A stretch of DNA of 64,000 nucleotides. Origin: Halocafeteria seosinensis. Its lineage: Eukaryota; Sar; Bigyra; Bicosoecida. The notes beneath the pieces are model-generated. The model had not been told where the DNA came from, did no database searches, and saw only the letters and a list, made by a program, of their open reading frames with translations. Positions 11,152-23,535 of this stretch are shown piece after piece. The stretch covers positions 186,001-250,000 of the forward strand of contig LVLI01000295.1 of assembly GCA_001687465.1 (NCBI GenBank), written 5' to 3'. Numbering within the stretch: the first letter of the stretch is position 1; each line of letters begins with the position of its first letter. A program made the position numbers and the translations under genes.

Positions 11152-12006
11152 ATGAATGATGATGATGATGGGAGTCATCGTCATCCTCCTCATCGAGAAG
11201 AAGAGCAGGGGCACCAACGAGTATTACAGGAGATTCGAAGCAGGTCTACCACTCGACACGACAAGGATTCACAAGAAGATACTTTCCGCATGAATTCCCA
11301 GGAAGCAGTGAAATTGTGCGAGGAAGGCAAGCGATTCCTGTTCCAGCGGCACGAATACACCAAGGCTCTGGAATGTTTCGAGGAGGCAATAGCCCTGGTC
11401 CCCGAGTTTGCGGCCGCGTACTTGCATAAAGGCATGGCGCTATTGTGGAGAGGACAGAAACCCCCACACAAATGGATTCTTGATGAACATAATGCTTCAG
11501 CCGCCCACCAGGCCATCGAGGAGGGTTTCGACCCATGTCTCTCAAAGCTGCCAACGTTTCCCTTGGCTTGTTTCATGAAAGCAACTGCCTCAATTGACTG
11601 CGGCAGACACGAGCAAGCGCAAGCTATGTTGGATGCTACGAAGCCGGATGCCTTCAAGGAATCAAACGCCATTCAAGCTAGCAGGCATCGACTAGAAGCA
11701 CATAAACAGCTAGCCACCTTACAGACAACCGACCGGAATGTTCCCAACCCGTGCAGTCCATACAACAAAGTAATTGCGGAACTAGACAAGGGCCTGAACG
11801 TCGAAAAGTTATCTGGACCTGAAAAACAGTTCCTCTGGTATGACAAAGGATGCGTCTTCGCTTTGGCTGGCCGCTACATGGAAGCTTTGGAAGAGTTTAC
11901 GCGGGTAAAGGATAACGGGCCACTGAGAAATTTCAAAAGCGTCAATCTGACTATCCAAGAAGTCAATCACCTGATTTCCGGCGAAGAAGGACAATTCCAC
12001 GAGTAA
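11152..12006 (+). CDS. Tetratricopeptide-repeat protein
   Basis: A 284-residue intronless gene. The start at 11152 was chosen because the frame upstream is low-complexity without coding character. An acidic and His/Glu-rich N-terminus is followed by a clear TPR near residues 45-85 (FQRHEYTKALECFEEAIALVPEFAAAYLHKGMAL pattern, split here by position) and a second, weaker unit near the C-terminus (DKGCVFALAGRYMEALEEF). TPRs are protein-binding scaffolds; the partner is unknown. Its 5' end faces the unrecognised gene at 8.97-10.78 kb, giving a short divergent promoter region of about 375 bases. Confidence 0.75.
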   Translation: MNDDDDGSHRHPPHREEEQGHQRVLQEIRSRSTTRHDKDSQEDTFRMNSQEAVKLCEEGKRFLFQRHEYTKALECFEEAIALVPEFAAAYLHKGMALLWRGQKPPHKWILDEHNASAAHQAIEEGFDPCLSKLPTFPLACFMKATASIDCGRHEQAQAMLDATKPDAFKESNAIQASRHRLEAHKQLATLQTTDRNVPNPCSPYNKVIAELDKGLNVEKLSGPEKQFLWYDKGCVFALAGRYMEALEEFTRVKDNGPLRNFKSVNLTIQEVNHLISGEEGQFHE

Positions 12007-12160
12007 AGACAAAGCAACCGTGACACGATTATACGAGTGGGCACACTAAACAGGGCGTGGTTCAAGATGGAGTACGTAGTAGACTTTACTCCAGAACAAG
12101 TGGATTCATATACATGTGCACAAAATACGTTTACCTCTAAAAGCGAATACAAAACACTTC

Positions 12161-15023
12161 TTAATCCAGTCCTGCTTTCTCTTTATAGCCTCTAAGCTGA
12201 TCGCGGAACCTCTCAATAATATCAGACTTCGCATCCAAGTAACTCTCCACTTCATCTGCAAAATTAGCCATTCCCATCGTGCGCACTCTGTATGACAAGG
12301 TTGTTTCTTCTTTCAGAAGATTCATTAGCTCTTCCATGCGCTGTCGATGCACCCTCAGAATGGCATCATCGTCCTTGGTCAGACGGACCGGCTGTTCATC
12401 GCTGGATCGCGATTCTTCTGGAGGGCCCGCGCTTGGATGTCTCTTATTCTTTCCCGGTTTTTCTTTTGTTCTTTTCTTGTCCGCTGAGCGCACTCGTCGG
12501 TGAGACGTGTTGTCCTCCGGCTCTACATCGGACTCTTTAAACGGCCGCTGTTTCTGTGCTGGCGAGTCACTCTTCTCCTGAGCGTTGTTACCACCAACCT
12601 GCTTTTTATGGGCTGCTTGCATCCGTGCTTCTGCTCGCTCTCTAGCTTCCTTGCCTCGTCGACGGTGCTTACTCGTATCGGCGGCTTTCTCCGCGACCTG
12701 TTGCGCCTTGGTGTTCGGATCGACATGATCCTTATCCAGATACGCACACCCATGAGGGGCTACCAATGCATCGCCATTTTCTACACTCTCTGTGCTGATT
12801 TCTTTAACGCGGTAAGCATAACGAAGGGTATTCAAGGTATGCTCACAATTTGCCATATTTGGGCTGATAGTAGCGATCATCACACTTCGACTATTCCCCA
12901 CGAAACTGTCTTTTAATACCTGGGTGAGCTTGCTTCCTCGGAACGGCAGATGGCTGCTCTCTTGATGAAGACTTCGAATACATTCTTTCAGCGCTAGTAG
13001 ACTCTTATTTATTTCAGCTCCTTCGAGTCTTGTTCTTTTGTCTGACGTAGTAGTATCAGCCCCGCGCTCGCTGCCGGCTAAATCGATAAAGCTAAAATTA
13101 CTATACAATTTTGCACCCCGGTCTGGATCACGGCCTCTACGTGTGTCCCACAGGGAAATTTTCAGTACGGCGTGTGATCGACTACTGTCGGAATTGGCAC
13201 CAGTGACACCTACCGCACGGCTATTCAGACCTTGCTTCATCGCATCGATTAGCTCCTCGACGGAATGAACTTCGAAAGATTGCAATCCTTTGATTACAAC
13301 AGCTCCAGCATGATCCTCTAGTGCCTTTAATTCCCGGCGATCGTTGAGAAGATCATACAGTTTAGATCCATAAATTTCATATAAACTCACTCGGACCACA
13401 AACTTCTTCGATGCAAACTGAGGCGATTTGATGGCGGCAAAAATATCCTTTGCTGCCAAGAGATAGACGCCCGGTTGTTTATAGGGGTTGTTCGGGTCAC
13501 CCATCATGGTAAATGTTTTCCCTGATCCCGTCTGTCCATATGCGAAGCATGCAACTCGTGCACCTTGCAATAAAGATCCTACAAGAGGAGCTGCAGCCTG
13601 TTCATAAATTTGTTTAGTGTCGCATGTGTGATCGAACGCATCATCAAATGTAAATGTATGCTGATCCGAACTCGCTGTCAAATCCACACTAAGTTTAGGC
13701 TCATGAACGAGGAGAGTTCTTTTCGACACCGACTGAACGATGTCAATATCAGAATCTTTCTTCTCGACCTTACTCAACGGACGCTTTCTGACAAGAACCT
13801 TGATACGGGTATCATCTTCGGTTGACATTTTCTGAAGATAGTCAACGCGCGCTGCTGGATCCTCTTCAGCCGAGGGAGCACGTTTCTGTTGCCCACTCTG
13901 CGCTGCTGGGGCTCGTGACGTTTCCTTGCTACGTTCCGCGGGATGTTCAAAGGCTGAACTTCGTGGAGGTGGGTGGTCTGACGATTGTTGCTGGCCCGGT
14001 GCTTTACGTTGCTTTCCACCAGCGTTTTGTCTTGGAATTTCCAACACATTCTCGTCATTTTCCTCTTCTGTATCAACATCATCATAAGCTCCATCCATGG
14101 GATCAGACGCGCCCTCTCGTCCACTTGACCTGCGAGATACTTTATCTCGGGTTTCTAACCACGCTTTAAAGAACTCAGGGATTTTTGCGGGTTGCTGTAG
14201 AACACTGCTGATAACTCCTGCTTGATGTAGATCTTTAGCAAAAGCTCGTACAAGCGAGCGATTTTGAGACGATGTTACGCCCTCTAAGGCGTCAGCTGGT
14301 ATTCTTTCGGCAACTTTGTCTAGAATATTGGATTCGTCATCGCCTTCTTCTCCCTTATGCTCATCCTCGCTTGCATCGTCTCCACGAGGAGATCCTATTT
14401 GCTTGAAAGAGTCACAGGTATCATTGAAGGAGATGTCATTATTTACATCCTCCTCTGGCGTAGAAGCTTCCGTGGACTTATTATTGAACGATTTTTCGGG
14501 TGTCGCCCGATGGTGTTCGGCCGCCTGCGGGAGAGCCTAAGAGGATGGATGGAACAAAACGTACCAAGAAAGAGCACTACAACGTACCTGGCGCACTCGA
14601 GTAACCAGTTCGAACAGCCTTCTCCGATCAGCAACATTGGTGACCCCTAAAGCATCATAGTCGTCATATGTCAAAGCCGCTAAAGCCTGCACGTTGCGGG
14701 CTAGCCATGCCCAACTCAGGGTAGTTGCAGTGTTCGTGTAGAGCACTTACTTGAGGCGTATCGACAGATCTCGCTTTAAATGAATCGATACAATCCGCAA
14801 GTCCAATGCGTTTCAGCCACTCAAATACCACTGGCTGGTTATTATTAGAACTATCAGTAGATGCCTTAGACTCTCCGTCCCCGTCAGACTGCCGCGAAGG
14901 AGGCGGTGGTGGAGATATGTCATTGTGCTTGAGACTAGACGGCGGCGATTTCCCCATGGTTTGCACTTCACCATTCATCTTTGCATGTACCTCGCCTGTG
15001 CAACTGTAGTTTATTGACTGCAA
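12161..15023 (-). CDS. Kinesin-13 with N-terminal SAM domain (KIF24-like)
   Basis: Exons 15023-14751, 14686-14588 and 14524-12161 give 911 residues. A SAM domain at about 64-124 spans the first two introns (FEWLKRIGLADCIDSF to DYDALGVTNVADRRRLF). A polar linker follows. The central motor, about 360-690, begins IKVLVRKRPLS and has P-loop GQTGSGKT near 454, switch I NSDSSRSHA, switch II DLAGSERG and NKSLLALKECIRSL, the KEC.R form typical of kinesin-13. The C-terminal tail is basic and ends in a helical segment. Kinesin-13 proteins depolymerise microtubule ends. The SAM plus kinesin-13 layout matches animal KIF24, which acts at centrioles and cilia; that role is inferred here. Confidence 0.88.
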
Positions 15024-15077
15024 TTGGCCAGAGCGAATAACTCGTTCAAATCATTAACGGCTGTCACATGATGGATA

Positions 15078-15792
15078 CTATGTGCTGTACACAGGGTTAA
15101 AATGAGACCCCATTTTTGCTACTATACAGAGCAGAGACAATGCATATAATGAGAAATTATCGCCACGAAAGGGTTTATGCGTCATATAAGCCGTATACAC
15201 CGCACGCAGCATGTTCTGAAGACACGACGAAGCACTCTCGTACCCCTCCCCTTGGAGCTCCCCGAAAAAGGGTTTTTGGAATTCCACCGTCCACTTGGCC
15301 GAGTCCGCCGTAGTCAAGCGCATTTCTAACCTCGTTTCAGCGCTCCAACCGCGCTGTCCATTGAATTCTCCGGTAGAAATGTGACCAAACAAGAATAACA
15401 CAGAGAGGAATCCACATGGGCGTCGTATAAAGCAACAATGGAGGCACGGAAGAAAAAAAAAATCCCCTGGCCGTTTAGTGATTCAACTTACCTCCCAGAC
15501 CTTCCTCTGTATCGTAGCGCTTCGAACAATAGCTGCTCTAGGGAAGTCAGACGAGTATGATTGTACATTTGACTGGGTTGGAAGAGGAACACAATCGACA
15601 ATTCGCCTACTAGCACCGTTTCCTCCGGGTACTGTACTGCAAAGCCAGCGAGCGAGAAGTTATCCCGTCTACTTCAAGCAAACAATTGTTTGTACGGTGG
15701 ATAGTGTTGCATTTCACGAATCCAACCACTGTTAAAAGGAACTACGTGGCACTGTCTACTTGGAAGACGGCATACCTAAAAGGCTCTAGCAT
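15078..15792 (-). CDS. Small unrecognised three-exon protein
   Basis: Proposed exons are 15792-15776 (17 bases), 15636-15492 and 15353-15078, giving 145 residues with matching phases. Donors are GTATGC and GTAAGT; acceptors are TTTGCAG and GGACAG. The middle exon reads FPRAAIVRSATIQRKVWE and the last WSAETRLEMRLTTADSAKW followed by an aromatic-rich FQKPFFGELQGEGYESA. The amphipathic character and clean splice phases suggest a real gene, but no family is recognised. The first exon rests on weak evidence; the last exon is the best supported. It lies upstream of the kinesin on the same strand. Confidence 0.45.
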
Positions 15793-16126
15793 TGGATTGT
15801 ATAGTGATTGTACTACTCAAACCCAGAGCTGCTTGTGAAGCTTTAGGCCGACTCCAGGAGTGTACCCAGTTGTTGGGAACCACACAGCTACCAAGCTACT
15901 GGTTGTTCTGGGATTCACTACTATCGATATCTCTTCTCATTGTCTCGTTCTGATTCCGCCTTCCACGTTGTCCAATTCCAATGTGTGCGTCTTTAGCGTA
16001 CGTTAGTTGCCTGCAGTTTAGTTATGTTGTTTTACAAGTCGGCTTCCCCGGTCATGGAGGTCTCCGACACTCTGTATGCTGCCATTGACTCCAAAGGAAC
16101 TCCTCAACGACGGTGCGATCGCCGAG
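15793..16126. other. Intergenic, no gene seen
   Basis: Between the small three-exon gene and the RELCH stop codon, both on the minus strand. It should hold the 3' end of RELCH and the promoter of the small gene; no specific motif was recognised. Confidence 0.45.
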
Positions 16127-19100
16127 TTACCGACCCTTTTTGCCACGAAGCCGACCCAATCTTTGCTTAAAGTTTCCGAACCGACCCTTTGACGACGTAG
16201 GACTGACCTCAGCTGCATCCGACGAAGCACCTGCCGCAGACTCAGATTCGGGCTTGTTGTCAAAAATATCTCCTTTCATTGCTGCAAGGAACGCATTCCC
16301 GGCCTCTGCCGCTTGACGAAATTCCTCTGGTTCGTCCTCATCATGAGCACTATCTTTGGTGTTCACAGGGGCAAACTTAGGCTCTGAAGGCGAAGCATCA
16401 GCCGCTGAGCCATCTGTTGTCTGATCATTATCTTCTCGCATGTCTGAAATTGCCGAACCTAAGGAGGCCTGCATCATATCTCTATAGGAAGAATCTAGCA
16501 ATTCATTATCGTTTAACAACTTAGATACCGCATCCGCTATCATTTCCTTCGATTCGTTACTTAACAAGCCAGACAAACTTGTGTAAGCTCTGTATGCTTC
16601 CAAACACACCATTGCAACCTCTTCAAGATCATCTAAGCGAGCGCCGGGCCACAAAGGCACATCACTTGCTCCTTCTTCTGGGTTTTCTTTAAAGCTTTCA
16701 GAGCGAGATGCTTTAACCAAGCCATTAGAGACCTCCAGTAGCTTGTCCAGGATGAAGCCTTCTCTCAGTTCCCTTGGAGCGTTCGCCACACAGCGCATGA
16801 GGCAGCGAAGAGTTTCGACCACTAGTTCAGTTGGCCCACCCTTCAATGTATTCTGAAGCATGTCGTTCACATCCTGTCGAATAGATCGATCCTCCATGGC
16901 CGCGGTGTAGGAGTACAGAGAAGTTACCGCACGAATGGCAATCCTGGCTACGGAAACGTGCTCATCTTCTATCAGTTGCCTCACCAGACTTAAGCCATGA
17001 TTCTTCAAAAGGTAAACATCTAAGTGCTGAAGGATACCACTGAGCATGCCAGCAACACACTGCCGGACAAACTCGTTAGGGTTTGAGCCAATACGCTGAA
17101 GCGTCGCCAGTAAGTGCTCCATAACTTCTTCGCCACCAAACGCCCCAGCCGACAAGACGCACTGTTCTATCAGGGGGCTATGTATGGTAGAGTTCCACCC
17201 AGCTTTCTTCTGGGAAACAATTTGAAGAAGCTCTCTGATTGCGTAGGCCACGGTAGGACGTGGTAGTGACGGGACAGAGAGTGTACCAGCCCCGAATAGA
17301 GGCAACAGGAAGGGGGCGTTGGCGGCCCCAAACGAAGGGGTAGTAGAGCCCGACTGCTTGTGGGAGTCTGAATCGGCGTCTACGTTATACAGCCACTTTA
17401 GCTGCCGAATATTACGGATCCATGCATATCTATGAAGAGTCTCTTGGTCGCTGCTAAATGGTTCTTCTTCATCATCTGACGCCTGGATTCCCACCTCATC
17501 TTCAAGTCCGTTTCGTAACAAAGACGATACTAGACCTGAGCATAAGTACCGTATTAATTTCTTATCTGATACTTTCCACTTCTGGCATTGCTCATGAATT
17601 GTCAATGGATATCGTTCAACTCCCATTCGCTTAAAATCAGGAAACTTCAAGTCGAACGCGTGAAGGAACGTCGGATAAACAACGTTCAAAGTGACAATAT
17701 CTCCAAAGGCCAAACAGACTCCCCGAAGAACAGACCCGTATGCAAAACGAATCCTCTTACCAGCGGCAGTCGTGGTTGGAGCACTGAACGAGGCATAGAA
17801 AATATCAGGAATTAGGGTTTCCAAGAACCACTTCAGTCCCGCATACTGGACACAGACGTCTTCAAGAGAATATAAGCTTTGGCATATGGTTTCCAGGGCA
17901 GGTCTCTTATCCAACTCTGCCACTTGCTTCCGAGTCCCGCCCTGAAGTAACACTATCCTGCCATCTAAGATAGCATCGAAAAGCCTGCATCGTAAACAAT
18001 GTTCATCCTGAGGAAGTTCCTTTGTAGCACCCTCCTCCAGCAGGTTGCGTAGGTCCGAAACTTCGATCGTAGCACTGGTTTCGGGCGCTTCACCAAAATA
18101 TTCCGAAGCAACGGTATAGCGCTCGTTCGAGTTCTTGTCATACAAAGCGAACGTGTCCTCCACAACTACTTTGTGCAACACAGGAAGAGTGGATATGAAT
18201 GCAGTTACAAGCCATTCAGTTTTCTTCACATCCTCCATAGACATTTTCCTGGAGCCCTGGTGACTACGCGAGATACCCATTTCTCGCAGGTAGCTACTAC
18301 CACTGACATCTTCAGAATGAGAGTCGGAAAGAGGGCCAGATGCAGACAAACGTCGGCTATTACCTTCACGAGAATCACTACGGTGACTCGAATCATTTTC
18401 GTCCCGTTCATTGTGCTCGATGCTAGTTTCGACATCCACCACGAGATCCATAAACTGGGGGAGCAAAGCTGTCCATAGGATCCCTAATTCCCATGCCCAT
18501 TCCAGCATGTTAGGCAGGAAAAATCTAACCGAAACCATCCACGCATCCCGTATACTCAAGTTGTTGTATAGATTGCGACCAGCTCCCCTGAATTCCGTAT
18601 TTACATCTACATGTCCCGTAGTCGAGTTGATTTGGCCTTCGACTTTAGTAAGCGCCTCCTTGACGCAACGTTGCATGTGTCCGTCTACACCAAACGTTGT
18701 ATTCCCTTGTTGCGTAGCAGTTTCATCCGTAGTACTGGGACCATGAATCAAGAACCGCCACATTAGATCTTCCAGTTCAGCAAACTGTCGCCTAACGGGA
18801 CCGCGGAGAGCGGTAAGGCCCGAGGCAGAATGGTGGCTCGATTCGTGAGAATTCCAGGCGTTCTCAGCATATAGTTTACGGAGACATGTGACTACACATG
18901 TAGCACCAATTGCAACGCCGGCTGTAACCTCCGGGTTTTCATCCTCACATAACAGATTAAGGGTAGCTAGTACAGAATCAATGCGCCTTTCGGAAAGATA
19001 AGGTGTAACAGTACCACATAGTCTACCAGCCAATATTCTCCTTTCAGTACTTCTGTGAGTGGCCATGGTCAAAATATGAGGAAGCAATTCGCTCTCCGGT

Positions 19101-20893
19101 TCAACATTGCTCCTGCTGGAGAGAAGACTCTCCACACACTTGATAATCTCCAATTGCTCGTCTTCCGAAGGTCTCTTTATTAGATGAAGCATCTGCTGTC
19201 CCAAAACGCGACGAGCATCCGCGGAGGTGTGGGTGCCGATGACAGCACTAAACAGTGGAAGCAGAGACCTTCTCTGTTTACTTGCGATAGATTTACTCAG
19301 TACAGGCAAAGCTGAAGACAAAGTCTCCATGACTGAAGAGGTATCAACTTCCTGGCTGACCTTCAGGGTGGATAAGTATTGGGCAGCCGTAACACTGGAA
19401 TAATTTCCATCCTTATCCGCTCGAGGTTCGTGGCTTGTCCCTTCGACATCTTCGCCGGCACTAGGTTTAACCATGGTGAGTTCGTTCCGTAAGGACTCAG
19501 CACGGGCGTTGGCCGCCTCCAGTTTTTCCTCTGAAGCATTGAGTTCGGACGCTGTTGCATCCAATTCTTGTATGGTATCATCAAGGCGCTGTTTTGTACT
19601 CTCAAGTTCACGATTCATTGACTCCACCTTCTCGGCTGATTTTTTTAACTCCTCAATCTGATAGGGGATGATATGAGTTTCAAACAAGGAAACGGGATAC
19701 ACTCATAAACATTTTGACACGCACCGGCTGAATCTGTTGGCGATACAAGCTCAACAAAGAGAAGTTTTCGTCTGACGAAGGCACAGTAGCATGCTCGAGC
19801 GGCAAATCCGCATATGAGTCTTCTATTCCCCCCGACTCTTGTTCAAACGTTACCGCGGTCATTGAATAAGGCATATCTAACAGATAACGCCGGACCAAAG
19901 CATTCAAAACTTTACGCTCCGTTTCCTGATAAGACAAAAAAAAGCTGCTCATGTCAGCACTAGTGGCATTACACTAAGACGGCTGTCAAACGCAACGTAC
20001 AGTGGCATGCGGCGGGTATGCTGAAAGATCCACAGCTGACTTGTCTTCCGAACCATCATCGCTTGCGCCGAGCCTCGTTTCTTCAGGTTTCTCGTGGGCC
20101 AATTTATGCATTTCGGTATTGTTTCCTGCTTTCATCTCCATAAGCTGTTTTCTAGTATGGGACAATTGTTCCGACACGGAATCATAATCTGATTGCAGAC
20201 CACGAAGGCGGTATTCAAGGAACGCGATTTTCTGTTCCCGAGAATCTAAGGCAGAAGCAAGTCCGTCCGAGACGAAAGGGGGCTCAAACTTTGAAACAGA
20301 GGTAGGAGCTGCAGGTAACTCCCATGTGTCCGGAAATTGCATAATTAATGATGTTACCCAGAAGGATAACGTACCTTCCCCTTGCTCAGCCGCCTTGTTG
20401 GCTTCTTGTTCATTCTGAACCAGGAGTGAATCCAGTACATCCTGGTCCGTAAAAATGTTATTTAGCTGTTCAATGTTATGCGGGACGCCTCCATTTCGTT
20501 CTAGTAGTTCTTGATGCAGTTCCAACGCTGTCAGGTAGAATCTCTTCCGGAGGAGGTAGTTGGCCACTTGGTTGCTCTCTTCCAGATCTCGCGCCTGCAG
20601 CCAGCAACAAAAGAAGAAGTAGAAATCCCCAAACATGTCAACCTATGGCGGTAGTGGTTCCCACCACGTACATAAGTCCATTCATCTTGTGGTTCTTTCG
20701 TTTGCTCTTTTGTTTGTAGAGGCAGTCTCAGTTTTCCATTCGCCGCAGGCGCTGTCGTGCCTGCGGGATAGGACGAGTACGATGAGATGGAAGAATGGCT
20801 CTGATGGTGGGCACTTTGCTGTCTAGAAGCATTGCTTCCACCATCATTCTCCCCCAATAATCGGTCTAAATCTTTGTAGATTTGGGACTCCAT
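16127..20893 (-). CDS. RELCH: RELCH homologue (LisH, coiled coil, HEAT repeats)
   Basis: Exons 20893-20672, 20594-20375, 20308-20001, 19925-19725 and 19657-16127 join to 1493 residues. A LisH motif follows the first intron (VANYLLRKRFYLTALELHQE). A coiled coil around residues 175-220 comes next, then a second LisH-like helix pair (VRRYLLDMPYSMTAVTF). A second coiled coil opens the last exon. The remaining roughly 1000 residues are helical HEAT-type repeats, for example LLPLFSAVIGTHTSADAR. The tail is acidic and ends very basic (FKQRLGRLRGKKGR). Human RELCH binds Rab11 and helps carry cholesterol from recycling endosomes to the trans-Golgi. The domain order matches; the role is inferred. Confidence 0.83.
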
Positions 20894-21242
20894 TTAGCTA
20901 GGTTCGTCTGTACAGGACACGAAAACACTTGCCAAATGTTTTTCCTCTTTACTTGCTCGTATGAAGGGGACCACCCTGAGACACATTACCAGCCCAACTC
21001 CATTGAATGGGTTGAGGTGAATACAGAGCTGAATAAGGCCACAGATCGATCGATGGAACACGACAATCTTTTGTTAGAGTTTTGCTGGCTTCATTAACCT
21101 TTCCTGTATGTATCTCTCGCCTTGTGTGTTGTGTTGTGTATGCAGTGCACTGCCGGCAAAGTTATTATTTTCCTTTCTATAGCGCATCCAAAGCTGTAGC
21201 GGTTGTTAGTGTGAGCAGAATCGAGCGTGGACGTCGATAACC
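20894..21242. promoter_or_regulatory. Divergent promoter region, RELCH and repeat protein
   Basis: A 349-base spacer separates the start codons of RELCH (leftward) and the tail-anchored repeat protein (rightward), so it must serve both. A GT-rich patch lies at 21120-21140. No core element is certain. Confidence 0.4.
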
Positions 21243-23514
21243 ATGAGTGACAACTCGGGCACCCCGGCTTCGAAGCAAAGTGGCAATACAGTATGGGCTA
21301 CTCCCGCTTCCAGAGACGCCCAGGGGGTCATTAGGACCCCATATTCCGAGAAAAGCACTGGACGTGGTGTTGCATCGAGTCCGTGGACCGGGAATACGGA
21401 CAGTAACACGCCTGGACAAGGCGAACAAGGAGGATCTTTAGGGACATCCGAGTTCCCTAGTCTAAAGGATCTAAAGAAAGCGTCCAAGAAGAAATCCTCC
21501 CCGAATAAAGCTCCAGGAAGCCTGAAGAAAGCCTTCAGCAGCCGGAGGAAGTGGAAAGTACACGTAGGTTGAGGATCTGTTATAAAAGAAACATATATAT
21601 ATAGCGAAGTGATAGAATTCATGGCTTTTTTTATGCTTGCAGGGAGATGGTGAATCCTCACGATATTCGGAAAGTCATCCAAGTGAATCCGTCGGTAATG
21701 GCCACGAAGATGTCAATGAGGAAGACGAAGGTGCGCAAGTAGTCAACACGGGTGGAGACGAAGTGCAATGGGGCTCGTCGCTCTTCCCCGACGAAGAGCG
21801 GTACCGCGACACCTCCCTCAACAATGCTTTTCCGTTCTCCGGCAATATGAGCTCGGAGGATCGACAGCACTCAGGTGGTCAGCATAACGGTATAGATGAA
21901 AGCCAAAATGCTCCCAGCAATGGACACCAAGCGCCGGAGACATCGAGGGATGAGAAAACGGCAAGAGAAAAGCAAGACGCTATTGAACTACAACGTCAAG
22001 AAGAGGAGAAAGAGAGGAGACGGCAAGAAGACTTAGAGAAGCAACGCCGTCAGGAAGAAGAATTGAAACAACAGGAGGAACTGGAGAGGCAGCGTCGCGA
22101 AGAAGACGAGCGAAAACAACAAGAAGAGCTGGAGAGACAGCGTCGTGAAGAAGACGAGCGAAAACAAGAAGAAGAACTGGAGAAACAGCGTCGTGAAGAA
22201 GAGGAACGGAAACGACAGGAAGAGCTGGAGAGACAGCGTCGTGAAGAAGAGGAGCGAAAACAACGAGAAGAACTGGAGAGACAGCGTCGTGAAGAAGAGG
22301 AACGAAAACGACAGGCAGAGCTGGAGAGACTGCGTCGCGAGGAAGAGGAACGAAAACGACAGGCAGAGCTGGAGAGACAGCGTCGTGAAGAAGAGGAGCG
22401 AAAACGACGAGAAGAGCTGGAGAGACAGCGTCGTGAAGAAGAGGAACGAAAACGACGAGAAGAGCTGGAGAGACAGCGTCGTGAAGAAGAGGAACGAAAA
22501 CGACAGGAAGAACTGGAGAGACAGCGTCGTGAAGAAGAAGAGCGAAAACGACAGGAAGAGTTGGAGAGACAGCGTCGTGAAGAAGAAGAGCGAAAACGAC
22601 AGGAAGAGTTGGAGAGACAGTGTCGTGAGGAAGAAGAGCGAAAACGACAGGAAGAGTTGGAGAGACAGCGTCGTGAAGAAGAGGAAAGGCTCCGCCAAGA
22701 AGAAGAAGAGCGAAAACGACAAGAGGAGCTGGAGAGACATCGTCGTGAGGAAGAGGAACGGAAACGACAAGAGGAGCTAGAGAGACAGCGTCGTGAAGAA
22801 GAGGAAAGGCTCCGCCAAGAAGAAGAAGAGCGAAAGCGACAAGAGGAGCTGGAGAGACAGCGTCAAGATGAGGAGCGAACGCGACAAGAGCAGTTGGAGA
22901 GCCAACGCCAAGAAGAAGAGGAGAGGAAACGACGGGAAGAGCTCGAATGCCAAGAAGCGGAAAGACAAAGACAAGAAGAAGCGGATAGACAAAGCAAAAA
23001 AGGAAGAGAGGGGAAACGAAATGAAAACCTGGAGCGTCAGCGCCGGGAAGAAGAAAAGCGCCAACAAGAGCTCGAAGACGAGGAGAGAAAGCAGCGAGAA
23101 GACTCCGAGCGTCGGCAACGACAAGAAGTGGAAACGAGACGACAAAAGTACCGTGGTGATGAAGAGAGGAAACAAGAGGAACGACGAGATGCAGAGGCAC
23201 AGAAAATGGAGGGACAACGTCGAAACCAAACGGACAGCCCACAGCAACAGAATGGGGAAGGATCACAGAAGCCATCGCCAAATGATAGTACTCAGTGTAA
23301 GGAAGAGCGGACATCAGAAACCAGATCAACAGGGAATTATCGTGGCACCGAGCATGAGAATATATATCTTCGAAGTGGAGTACACCAACGTTCAAGTTCT
23401 CTGTCGGAGGAGGACGAATCCGCTGACGATTGGTCATTTGCTATAGCGGCGGGTGCCTTCTGCGTTATCGGAATTGGCACCGTTATATGGCTGCGGAATA
23501 GGCGTCTATTATAG
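21243..23514 (+). CDS. Charged coiled-coil repeat protein with C-terminal membrane anchor
   Basis: Exons 21243-21563 and 21643-23514 give 730 residues. The N-terminus is Ser/Gly/Lys-rich. Residues of about 220-520 form an array of a 16-residue unit close to RREEEERKRQEELERQ, predicted as one long, highly charged single alpha-helix or coiled coil. The C-terminus has one hydrophobic segment (WSFAIAAGAFCVIGIGTVIWL) followed by RNRRLL, the pattern of a tail-anchored protein inserted after translation, with the helix in the cytosol. Family is not recognised; resemblance to trichohyalin-type proteins is compositional only. A spacer or tether role at an organelle membrane is a guess from shape. Confidence 0.75.
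22080..22860 (+). repeat. 48-base tandem repeat inside the charged coiled-coil gene
   Basis: About 16 units of a 48-base repeat beginning ctggagagacagcgtcgtga, in frame with the gene. Some neighbouring units are nearly identical at DNA level, and a longer composite block (gaggaaaggctccgccaaga) occurs twice, at 22680 and 22800, showing recent duplication. Confidence 0.85.
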
Positions 23515-23535
23515 GGAATGACTACGCTTAAAATC

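Noticed and set aside
22080-22860. Regular 48-base repeat as a possible CRISPR array
   Set aside because: There are no unique spacers, the unit is in frame with a coding gene, and the genome is eukaryotic.
21980-23437. 485-codon minus-strand frame made of Leu/Phe/Ala-rich repeats
   Set aside because: It is the antisense reading of the 48-base charged repeat; the plus strand has splice sites, a start and a membrane anchor.
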